This document shows positions 17,773 to 24,706 of a stretch of DNA of 64,000 nt, piece after piece. Source of the DNA: Aquabacterium humicola (GTDB lineage: Bacteria > Pseudomonadota > Gammaproteobacteria > Burkholderiales > Burkholderiaceae_C); contig NZ_JARGNB010000001.1 of the NCBI RefSeq assembly GCF_030167915.1, positions 930,001-994,000 of the forward strand. Direction: 5' to 3'. The translations under genes were made by a program, and so were the position numbers. Under the pieces are notes generated by a model that worked only from the letters and a program-made list of their open reading frames with translations, did not search any database and was not told the origin of the DNA. Each line of letters opens with the position of its first letter. Position 1 is the stretch's first letter.

Positions 17773-18753
17773 TCACTCGGGCTTGAACCCGGCGTTCTTC
17801 AGCAGCTCGGCGCTCTGCGCGACGTCGTTGGCGATGAAGCGCCTGAACTGGTCCGGCGTCTCGCTGACCGGCTCGATGCCCAGCGCCGCAAACGCGCCGG
17901 ACTTCCCCAGTTCGCCCACCGCGGCGTTGATGGCCTGGTTCAGTGCCTTGACGCGCTCGTCCGGCGTGCCCTTGGGTGCCCAGACGCCATACCAGGACGC
18001 ATAGGTGAAGCCGGCGAGGCCGCTCTCATCGACGGTCGCGATGTCGGGCGCCAGCGCACTGCGCTTCTTCGACGTGATGGCGATGGGCCTGACCTTGCCC
18101 GCCTTGGCCAGCGGCAGCATCGACACCATCGAGTCCATCAGCATCTGGATGTGCCCGCCGGCAAGATCCGTCAGCGCCGGCTGCGTGCCCTTGTACGGCA
18201 CATAGGTCAGCTTGAGATTCGCCTGCCTGGCCAGCAGCAGCGTGGCGAGGTGGCTGGGGGCACCGGCGGCCGGGATGCCGGCCGTCCACTTGTCCGGTTG
18301 CGCGCGTACCGCGGCCAGCACGTCGGACAGCTTCTTCTGGTCCGCCTGCGGGGACACGGCCAGCAGCAGCGGCGCCTCGCCGACGCGGGCCACCGGAACG
18401 AAGTCCGCCTGCGGGTCGTAGGGCGGGCTGCCCAGCACCTGCTTCGCGAGCACGTGCGTGGCGGCCGAGAACAGCAGCGTGGTGCCATCCGCGGCGGCCG
18501 TCTGCACCGCCTTTCCGCCGATGCTGCCGCTGGCGCCGGCCTTGTTCTCGACGATCACCGTGACGCCGTGCGCCTTGCGCAGCTGTTCGCCGAGCAGGCG
18601 CGCGGCGTTGTCGACGCCGCCGCCGGCAGCGAACGGCACGACGATCTTCAGCGTCTGGCCCTTGTCCAGGAGCCTGGCGTCCGCGGCCAAGGTCGAGGCC
18701 ATGGCCCCAAGGGCGAGCGCGGCGGCCGTGGCCAACTTCAATAGCGTCGTCAT
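17773..18753 (-). CDS. Bug-family tripartite tricarboxylate receptor
   Basis: 326 residues from the ATG at 18753; the frame is open to 18930 but that extension is not protein-like. The signal peptide (MTTLLKLATAAALALGAMA) is followed by the Bug/TctC signature: LKIVVPFAAGGGVDNAARLL, VIVENKAGASGSIGG, and later TYVPYKGTQPALTDL. Bug receptors bind carboxylates (citrate, terephthalate, Asp/Glu, nicotinate) and may feed TctAB permeases or act as sensors. No permease gene is adjacent; the nearest TctAB pair is at 32495-34574. It follows the DapA-family gene by 118 bp, so its ligand could be the substrate of that lyase. Confidence 0.9.
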   Translation of the reverse strand: MTTLLKLATAAALALGAMASTLAADARLLDKGQTLKIVVPFAAGGGVDNAARLLGEQLRKAHGVTVIVENKAGASGSIGGKAVQTAAADGTTLLFSAATHVLAKQVLGSPPYDPQADFVPVARVGEAPLLLAVSPQADQKKLSDVLAAVRAQPDKWTAGIPAAGAPSHLATLLLARQANLKLTYVPYKGTQPALTDLAGGHIQMLMDSMVSMLPLAKAGKVRPIAITSKKRSALAPDIATVDESGLAGFTYASWYGVWAPKGTPDERVKALNQAINAAVGELGKSGAFAALGIEPVSETPDQFRRFIANDVAQSAELLKNAGFKPE

Positions 18754-18871
18754 GATTGTCTCCGTGAGCCGGTGAGACCGGCCGTGCGGTGGCACGCCGC
18801 GACAAGTCGGGCCGTGCCACCGTGATGACCGGAGCGCTGACGTGCGCCTCGGCTCGAATGGGCGTCGGGCT

Positions 18872-19807
18872 TCAGGCCACCCGGCCCAGGCCCGCGGCGC
18901 GCACGGCGTCGGCGATCTCCTTGTCCGCACCTTCGGCCAGCGGCAGCAGCGGCGAGCGCACCGTCGCGTGCTCGAGGATGCCGCGCGCCACCAGCGCCCA
19001 CTTCAGCGCGACGGAGCCTTCCATGTGCGAGCCGCGGTGGTACACGTTGGCGGTCACCGGCAGCAGGCGGTCGTGCAGCTCGCGCGCCTTCTTGTAGTCC
19101 TTGGCCTTGCCCGCGGCAATCATCTCGACCAGCAGCTCCGGTGCGATGCAGCCGTAGCCCACGAGCGCGCCGTCGACGTCGAACATCGTGTGCAGCAGGT
19201 ACTCGTCGTGGCAGGTGAGGATCTGCAGGTCCGGACGCTCCTTGCGGATCACCGGGATCTCGCGGTCCCAGCGCTTCATGTTGCGCACGCCGTTCTTCAT
19301 CGCGAACACGCCAGGCTGGGCGGCGATCTCCAGCTGCGTCTCCAGGTCGTACGTGCACTTGGTCGCGTCGGGGTACTGGAACAGGATCAGCGGCAGGCCG
19401 CTGGCTTCGTAGATGGCCTTGTACTTGTCCTGCGGCGCGCCCTTCTGGTAGCCGAAGCGCAGCCAGCCGTGGGAGGGATAGACGAGGCCCGCCTTGGCGC
19501 CGGCCTTCACCGCGCGCTTGGCTTCCTCGGCCGCGACCTGCGTGCCTTCCAGCGTGATGCCGGCGATGATGGGGATGCGGTCGCCGACCGACTCGCGGAA
19601 GGCCTCGATGACCTTGAACTGCTCGTCGCGCTCAAGGAAGGTGCCTTCGCCGGCGTGGCCGAGCACCGTCAGGCTCTTGACGCCGGGCACGCTGGCCAGC
19701 CAGCTGCCCAGGCGCTGGATGGCGGCGTAGTCGACCGAGCCATCACGGTTGAAGGGGGTGATCGGAGCGGGGTTCAGGCCGCGCATGTCGAAACCGGGCT
19801 TGCTCAT
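18872..19807 (-). CDS. DapA/dihydrodipicolinate-synthase-family lyase
   Basis: 311 residues forming one TIM barrel. Features of the N-acetylneuraminate lyase/DapA superfamily are visible: the PAPITPFNRDGSVDY start, a GHAGEG loop (50-55, in place of GTTGE), the catalytic Tyr145 in FQYP, and the Schiff-base Lys171 in GVFAMKNG. Such enzymes catalyse aldol cleavage or dehydration of 2-keto acids. No lysine-biosynthesis genes are nearby; the neighbours are a Bug receptor, a porin and a divergent LysR, so a catabolic role on an imported sugar acid or aromatic 2-keto acid is more likely than DapA proper. It starts 133 bp from the lysR start. Confidence 0.85.
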   Translation of the reverse strand: MSKPGFDMRGLNPAPITPFNRDGSVDYAAIQRLGSWLASVPGVKSLTVLGHAGEGTFLERDEQFKVIEAFRESVGDRIPIIAGITLEGTQVAAEEAKRAVKAGAKAGLVYPSHGWLRFGYQKGAPQDKYKAIYEASGLPLILFQYPDATKCTYDLETQLEIAAQPGVFAMKNGVRNMKRWDREIPVIRKERPDLQILTCHDEYLLHTMFDVDGALVGYGCIAPELLVEMIAAGKAKDYKKARELHDRLLPVTANVYHRGSHMEGSVALKWALVARGILEHATVRSPLLPLAEGADKEIADAVRAAGLGRVA

Positions 19808-19904
19808 GGTGCGTCTCCTTGGAGGGGGGTTGGGCGGTGGGTGAGTGGCTTCACTTTAGGCACCCCGCACCTTTGCCGCTAGATAGACTTCGCATAATTC
19901 AGAC

Positions 19905-19920
19905 TTGCCTGGCATGGCAA
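19905..19920. promoter_or_regulatory. TTGCC-N6-GGCAA operator candidate
   Basis: A perfect 5-bp dyad, TTGCC-tggcat-GGCAA, lies in the 133-bp divergent spacer, 20 bp upstream of the LysR start. Size and placement fit a LysR autoregulatory site that also controls the DapA/Bug/porin unit. The assignment is positional. Confidence 0.4.
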
Positions 19921-19940
19921 CTCTGTGCGCAGGAGCCCTG

Positions 19941-20855
19941 ATGAACATCTCCCTGGTCAAGCTGTTCCTCGAAGTGGCCGAAGCCGGCAGCCTGAGCAAG
20001 GTCGCGAATCGCCGGCAGATCGTGCAGTCGCACGTGAGCCGGCAGATCACCGAATTCGAGAGCCAGTGCGGGGGAAAGCTCTTCCGGCGCACCGGCCGCG
20101 GCGTCGAGCTGACCGAGCTGGGCACGCGCGCGGCGGCGCGGCTTCGCGCGTGGGTGCAGGCGACGGAGCAACTCGAGCAGGACCTGCGGTCCGAGTCCGG
20201 CCAGCTGATGGGGGAGGTCCGGCTGGGCATCATTCCGTCGGCGGCCCATCCGCTGGTCACCCACCTCTTCGCGGAACTTCAGGACAAGCATCCGGCGGTC
20301 CGCCTCAGCATCGCCGAGGCGCAGGGTGCCGAGCTCGATGCCATGCTCGACAGCGCGACGGTGGACCTGGCGGTGCTGTTCCGTTTCAGCAAGCCCAGCG
20401 GCAGCGACGAGCGCCAGCTGGGCGTGGCGAAGACCTACCTCGTCTCAGCGCCGGACGATCCGCTGACGCGCGCGCCGACGCTGAACTTCGCGCGCCTGAA
20501 AGGCCTGCGCCTCGTATTGCCGCGTCGGCCGAGTCACTGGCGCAATGCCCTGGACGACACCGCGCGCAGCCTCGGCTTTCGTCTGGAGGCGGTCGCCGAA
20601 GCCGACTCGTTGACGGTTCAGAAGGAGCTCGTCGCGCGCACGCCCGGGCTCTATTCGGTGCTCGGGCCGTATTCGATCGCGGCGGACCTGAAGAGCGGGC
20701 GCGTGCAGGCCAGCCAGCTGGTCCGTCCAGACCTCTGCCGCTACGTCAGCCTGTCCTTCCCGAAGCAGGGGAAGTTGTCGCCGGCCTGCCGGGTCGTGGC
20801 GCGGACCCTCGAGCAGTTGGTGGAATCCTGGGACCACCGGCTCACGGAGCCGTGA
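19941..20855 (+). CDS. LysR-family regulator
   Basis: 304 residues from the ATG at 19941, which has AGGAG five bases upstream; the longer start at 19905 lacks such a site. The HTH spans ~5-62 (FLEVAEAGSLSKVANRRQIV, then SHVSRQITEFESQCGGKLF). The effector domain starts near residue 90 (GEVRLGIIPSAAHPL). It resembles Cbl/CysB-like regulators of catabolic genes. Divergent from the DapA-family/Bug/porin genes, it is their probable regulator. The inducer is unknown. The stop codon lies within a TCACGG-AG-CCGTGA palindrome. Confidence 0.9.
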   Translation: MNISLVKLFLEVAEAGSLSKVANRRQIVQSHVSRQITEFESQCGGKLFRRTGRGVELTELGTRAAARLRAWVQATEQLEQDLRSESGQLMGEVRLGIIPSAAHPLVTHLFAELQDKHPAVRLSIAEAQGAELDAMLDSATVDLAVLFRFSKPSGSDERQLGVAKTYLVSAPDDPLTRAPTLNFARLKGLRLVLPRRPSHWRNALDDTARSLGFRLEAVAEADSLTVQKELVARTPGLYSVLGPYSIAADLKSGRVQASQLVRPDLCRYVSLSFPKQGKLSPACRVVARTLEQLVESWDHRLTEP

Positions 20856-20907
20856 TGGGCGCCGCGAAAGCGGCAGCCTGGCCAGCCAGCACGGATATCA
20901 GCCGTGC
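20842..20907 (+). promoter_or_regulatory. two CACGG..CCGTG hairpins
   Basis: TCACGG-AG-CCGTGA (20842-20855) overlaps the lysR stop. GCACGG-N7-CCGTGC (20889-20907) follows 33 bp later, in the spacer before the diguanylate cyclase gene. Both arms share the CACGG/CCGTG core. They could be a tandem operator or a weak terminator pair; no T-run follows either. Confidence 0.35.
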
Positions 20908-20969
20908 GGCCGCGAAGTCGAGCGCCTGCCCGGCAAGCGAGCTACGATGAGCAGCAGCGGGAGAAGAGC

Positions 20970-22859
20970 GTGCGTCGCCACGAACGGCGCACCGGTGAGA
21001 AGGCGCTGAGCAGCGCGGGAGCGCGGACCTTGCGAGCAGTACTGGTCAGGCCGCTTCTTGCCGTCGCCGCGACCGTCGCGGTCCATCTCGGGGTGGCGGC
21101 CAACCTGCACGGAACGCCCACGAACGCCGAGCCCCCTTCGGCGCGCGTCAACCTGCTGATGCTGTCCAGCTTCCACAAGGACCTGCCGGCGCAGCAGCAA
21201 CTGGAGGATGGACTGGACTCGGTGCTGCACTTCCGTTCCGGCAGGCATCGGGTCTTCGTCGAGTATCTGGACAGCGCACGTCTGAGCGCGCCGCCGCAGT
21301 CGCTCGGCCTCTATCTTTCGGACAAGTATCGCGATGCGAACCTGACCCTCATCGTGGCCTTCGCGCCCGCGGCGGGGCAGGCCCTCGCGGGCCTGCGTGC
21401 AACGCTGCCAGAGGTGCGGCGAGCCTACGTCGAACTGGAATCGCCCTCGTTCGAGCAGATCAGGGCGGCCGACCCGCGCGCCGTCATCGTCGCGGCGCAA
21501 CACGACTACTCACCATCGCTCGACGAGTCCTTGAGGGTGACCGGCGTGCGGCATCTTCTCGTCGTGGGCGAGACAGCCGATGTCAGCGCAGCCACACGGC
21601 TCACGCTGTTTCGACGGGCCCTCGAGTCGAGGCGGCGTGACTTGAAGGTCGAATACCTGCTGGACCGGCCGCTGCAGGAGGTGCTCGCACGGGCCGGCGA
21701 GCTGGGGCCCGGCAGCGCGGTCTACTACCTGCTGATGTTCAGCGACGGAACGCGGCCATCGAGGCCTTATGACATCGCCGCCCGGATTGCCGAGCGTTCT
21801 GCAGTGCCGGTGCTGTCGCCGTGGGAGTCGCTGCTGGGCAGCGGGGTGCTGGGGGGCTATGTCATCAGCCACCACGTGATCGGCGAGGAACTGGGCCGGC
21901 TGGCGCTGTCAATGGGCGAAGCCACGGCGGGCGACAACGCGGCGGCACCGACGCCTGTCGTGCGCGTCAGCGGCATGCGCCATGCCTATGACTGGCGTCA
22001 GCTGCAGAGGCTCGGGATCGACCGCTCCGCCACCGCCCCCGGCAGCTCGATGAAGTTCGAGGAACCGAGCGTGTTCGAACGCTACGGCGGGCGAATCCTC
22101 GCAGCGGCCGCCATTGCTTGCGGATTGCTCGCGCTGTCGTTGAGCCTGTGGAGGATCAACGTGGCGCGTCTGCGCGCGCTGGATGCGCTCGACCTCGAGC
22201 GCAGGCGCCTGAAGCAAGCCGTCGATGCCCGGACCGGGGAGCTGAACGACCGCCTGCAAGAGCTGGCGCGGCGCAACGAAGAGCTGAGGGCAGCGAAGGA
22301 CCGGCTGGACCGGCTGGCCAACACGGACGAACTCACCGGGCTGGCGAACCGGCGCCACTTCGATGCCGTCCTCCAGCGTGAACTGGCGCGACTGAGGCGC
22401 ATCGAGGGGGTGCTGTCGCTGGTGATGCTGGACGTGGACCACTTCAAGGCCTACAACGACCACTACGGGCACGCGCAAGGCGACGCCTGCCTGCAGGCGA
22501 TCGCCAGGCTGCTGGCGGACGCGGCGCGGCGCCCGGCGGATACCGCTGCACGATTCGGCGGGGAGGAGTTCATGCTGATCCTTCCCCACACCGCCCATGA
22601 CGGCGCCCTGGCCGTCGTCGCGCACGTTCGTGCCGGGCTTGCCGCATCGGCCATTGCGCACGCAGCCTCACCTTCCGGGTCCCACGTGACGGTGAGCGCC
22701 GGCGTGGTGACGGTCCCGTCGCGCACGGCGGGGTCGGAGGCGGATTCCGCCCTGCCCAGCGCGCGTCAGCTCGTCGAGATCGCAGACAAGCTTCTCTACC
22801 GGGCCAAGGCGGAAGGTCGCGATCGAGTCTCATCCGTCGATCTTGCGGGCCCTTCCTGA
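20970..22859 (+). CDS. membrane diguanylate cyclase with periplasmic sensor
   Basis: 629 residues from the GTG at 20970, preceded by GGGAGAAG; an in-frame ATG at 20904 has no comparable site. An N-terminal helix (~17-35) exports an ABC-type substrate-binding-like sensor domain (~45-345, beginning VNLLMLSSFHKDLPAQQQLE). A TM helix (~373-395, ILAAAAIACGLLALSLSLW) and a short coiled coil lead to the GGDEF domain. The signature is GGEEF at 530-534 (active type). The inhibitory RxxD site is RPAD at 521-524, exactly five residues upstream, so product feedback is expected. It makes cyclic-di-GMP in response to a periplasmic ligand. No phosphodiesterase is nearby. Confidence 0.9.
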   Translation: MRRHERRTGEKALSSAGARTLRAVLVRPLLAVAATVAVHLGVAANLHGTPTNAEPPSARVNLLMLSSFHKDLPAQQQLEDGLDSVLHFRSGRHRVFVEYLDSARLSAPPQSLGLYLSDKYRDANLTLIVAFAPAAGQALAGLRATLPEVRRAYVELESPSFEQIRAADPRAVIVAAQHDYSPSLDESLRVTGVRHLLVVGETADVSAATRLTLFRRALESRRRDLKVEYLLDRPLQEVLARAGELGPGSAVYYLLMFSDGTRPSRPYDIAARIAERSAVPVLSPWESLLGSGVLGGYVISHHVIGEELGRLALSMGEATAGDNAAAPTPVVRVSGMRHAYDWRQLQRLGIDRSATAPGSSMKFEEPSVFERYGGRILAAAAIACGLLALSLSLWRINVARLRALDALDLERRRLKQAVDARTGELNDRLQELARRNEELRAAKDRLDRLANTDELTGLANRRHFDAVLQRELARLRRIEGVLSLVMLDVDHFKAYNDHYGHAQGDACLQAIARLLADAARRPADTAARFGGEEFMLILPHTAHDGALAVVAHVRAGLAASAIAHAASPSGSHVTVSAGVVTVPSRTAGSEADSALPSARQLVEIADKLLYRAKAEGRDRVSSVDLAGPS

Positions 22860-22994
22860 GGCGGCCCTCGATCCGGGGTCCTCGCGCATGCGCTCGAGGG
22901 CCGTCCGCGGATCGCCGCCCCGACCCTGCAGCGCGGCCTCCGCCATGACGGCCTCGAAGGCACGTGCTCTCGCGCTGCTGGTCGTCGTGTGCAT
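22830..22994 (-). CDS. possible small hypothetical protein
   Basis: A 54-codon frame (ATG at 22994) starting 9 bp after the DUF4396 stop and ending 30 bp inside the 3' end of the cyclase gene on the other strand. G/C at third positions is high and the protein is Arg/Ala/Glu-rich (FEAVMAEAALQGRGGDPRTA), which could be a short amphipathic helix. No family is recognised and no convincing ribosome site is present, so it may be a chance frame. Confidence 0.3.
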   Translation of the reverse strand: MHTTTSSARARAFEAVMAEAALQGRGGDPRTALERMREDPGSRAASGRARKIDG

Positions 22995-23002
22995 GGGCCG
23001 GC

Positions 23003-23527
23003 TCAATGATGGTGGTGGTGGTGGGCGTGCACTGCGGCATGGCCTTGGCCACGCGCGATGAGCCACCGGTTCAGCGGGAATGCCGCGGCGGCGGCGACCA
23101 CGAGCGCGAATGCCAGCGCCGCCCAGAACAGCGGCGACGACAGCGGCGCGTCCATCGCACCCGGCACGGCGAGCATCACGAGGTTGTCGACGAGCTCCAT
23201 CACCGCGATCGACGCCGTGTCGGCCAGCAGCGCGAGCCGGGCGGCCTTTCGCAGCGGCAGGCCACTGCGCAGCAGCGGCAGCATCGTGAACGCATAGCCG
23301 AAGGAGAAGGCCAGCAGCACGGCGAGGCCGATGGTCGCGCCGTTCGACAAGTCGAGGGCCGTGCCGATGACCATCCCCAGCACCTCGCCCACCGCACAGC
23401 CGGACAGGCAGTGCAGCGTGGCCAGGAACGCGGTGCGGTTCAGGCCGGGGGCGGCCGGCCGAGCCGAACGGCCGGGCGTGGACGGGGCCGGGTGGTGATG
23501 CGACCCGTGGTGTGCGGCGTGATTCAT
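23003..23527 (-). CDS. DUF4396 membrane protein with His-rich ends
   Basis: 174 residues from the ATG at 23527, with AGGAG eight bases upstream. The N-terminus is His-rich (MNHAAHHGSHHH) and the extreme C-terminus is AHHHHHH. Between them are four hydrophobic helices containing LHCLSGCAVGEVLGM and DTASIAVMELVDN, the conserved DUF4396 blocks; the paired Cys in HCLSGC and the Glu/Asp in the helices are candidate metal ligands. The function of DUF4396 is not established. Terminal polyhistidine suggests metal binding at the membrane. It is upstream of the small frame at 22830 and 180 bp downstream of the DedA-rhodanese gene. Confidence 0.8.
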   Translation of the reverse strand: MNHAAHHGSHHHPAPSTPGRSARPAAPGLNRTAFLATLHCLSGCAVGEVLGMVIGTALDLSNGATIGLAVLLAFSFGYAFTMLPLLRSGLPLRKAARLALLADTASIAVMELVDNLVMLAVPGAMDAPLSSPLFWAALAFALVVAAAAAFPLNRWLIARGQGHAAVHAHHHHHH

Positions 23528-23684
23528 CGCAGTGGCTCCTGTGGCGAACGGGCAGGGACGCCCGATGCAGCGCACTGTCAACCTTGCCGCGATGGCAACG
23601 TCAAGTGCCGGCGTGGATACGTGAGGCTCGCCGCACGGATGACGGCGGCACGCCCTTCGGACGCAGGCGGCTTCGGCGCAGGCG

Positions 23685-23737
23685 CGCCAGGAATCCCGCC
23701 AGGCGCATCACCGGGTTGCCGCGACCCAAGCCTCGTA
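23685..23737. repeat. 53-bp repeat, copy A
   Basis: Matches 29122-29173 in the same orientation at about 46 of 53 positions with one gap; shared blocks include CGACCCAAGCCTCGTA and ATCACCG-GTTGC. This copy overlaps the last ten codons and stop of the DedA-rhodanese gene and extends 23 bp past it. Confidence 0.7.
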
Positions 23738-24625
23738 GCCCCCGCGCAGAGGCTTGACCGACAAGTAGCCGTCGCGGAGCAGTTCGCGCGCCACCAGAAC
23801 GGCGCCGGCGTCCTCGGGGCACGCGCACAGCGTCACGATGGGTCGATCCTTGGGCCAGTCAGCGACGGCTTCACGCACCTGCTCATGCTCGACGGCCCTG
23901 GTCCCCGGAATGGGACCGGTGACCGAGATCATCGTCGGGCCGCGCAGATCGAGCACCAGCGGCGGATGTTCGGATTGCATGGCCGCGATGAGGTCCGCCG
24001 TCGTGATCTGCGGGATGGCGCGCAGCTTCCTGAACCAGACCATTCGCCACAGCTTCCAGGCCAGCCAGAGGCCCGCTGCCGCCAGCGCCAGAGCCAGTGC
24101 CGTGGCGATGTGCCGGTCGAGCACGACGATCACGTCCCGCACCGTGTCCTTGAGCACCCAGCCGGCCGCGATCGCCAGGCCCGCCCACAGGGCGCCGCCG
24201 ACGCCGGCAGCCAGCAGGAAGCCCCACTGGTTCATGCGCATCGCCCCTGCGATCGGCGGCGCAACCGTCGAGAATCCGGGCACGAACTTGGCCACCACGA
24301 GCGACGGCAGGCCCCAACGCACGAAGCGCGACTCGGTCTGCGAGACACAGGACGTCGGGTTGATCGACAGCTTGCACAGGCCCGTCAGCACCCGGTAGCC
24401 GAACAGCCGGCCCGCGTGGTACCAGACCCAATCCGCCACCACGGAAGCGAGCACGGCGGCCGCCGCGATCTTGCCGGCATGACCCGGGGTAACCGCCAGA
24501 CTGCCTGCGAGCAGCAAGGTGGGCACGGCGGGCACCGGAAGACCCAGTTGCTGCAGCAGGACGTTGACGAAGACGACCGCGACGACATCCCGCTGCAGCG
24601 TGTGGCTCAGGTCGATCAGATCCAT
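23708..24625 (-). CDS. DedA-family membrane protein fused to rhodanese domain
   Basis: 305 residues. Residues ~1-190 are a DedA/SNARE-associated (VTT) domain: amphipathic re-entrant segments (FVNVLLQQLGLPVPAVPTLL), a glycine-rich LVVAKFVPGFSTVAPPIAG motif with the conserved Arg/Asp-type charges, and four hydrophobic helices. After the last TM helix (~175-193) a cytoplasmic rhodanese-like domain spans ~210-303: LVLDLRGP, then the active-site loop with Cys in IVTLCACPEDAGA, then GGYEAWVAATR. DedA proteins act in lipid carrier flipping and membrane homeostasis, and the rhodanese Cys may carry sulfur or serve as a redox sensor. The fusion occurs elsewhere in proteobacteria; its substrate is unknown. 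Confidence 0.87.
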   Translation of the reverse strand: MDLIDLSHTLQRDVVAVVFVNVLLQQLGLPVPAVPTLLLAGSLAVTPGHAGKIAAAAVLASVVADWVWYHAGRLFGYRVLTGLCKLSINPTSCVSQTESRFVRWGLPSLVVAKFVPGFSTVAPPIAGAMRMNQWGFLLAAGVGGALWAGLAIAAGWVLKDTVRDVIVVLDRHIATALALALAAAGLWLAWKLWRMVWFRKLRAIPQITTADLIAAMQSEHPPLVLDLRGPTMISVTGPIPGTRAVEHEQVREAVADWPKDRPIVTLCACPEDAGAVLVARELLRDGYLSVKPLRGGYEAWVAATR

Positions 24626-24706
24626 GTCGCCAGATTAACCGTTCGCTCGCTGAACTCGATGCGCAGCGGGCCGTCGGCACCGGCGGCCAAACGATCCGCT
24701 CCTGGT

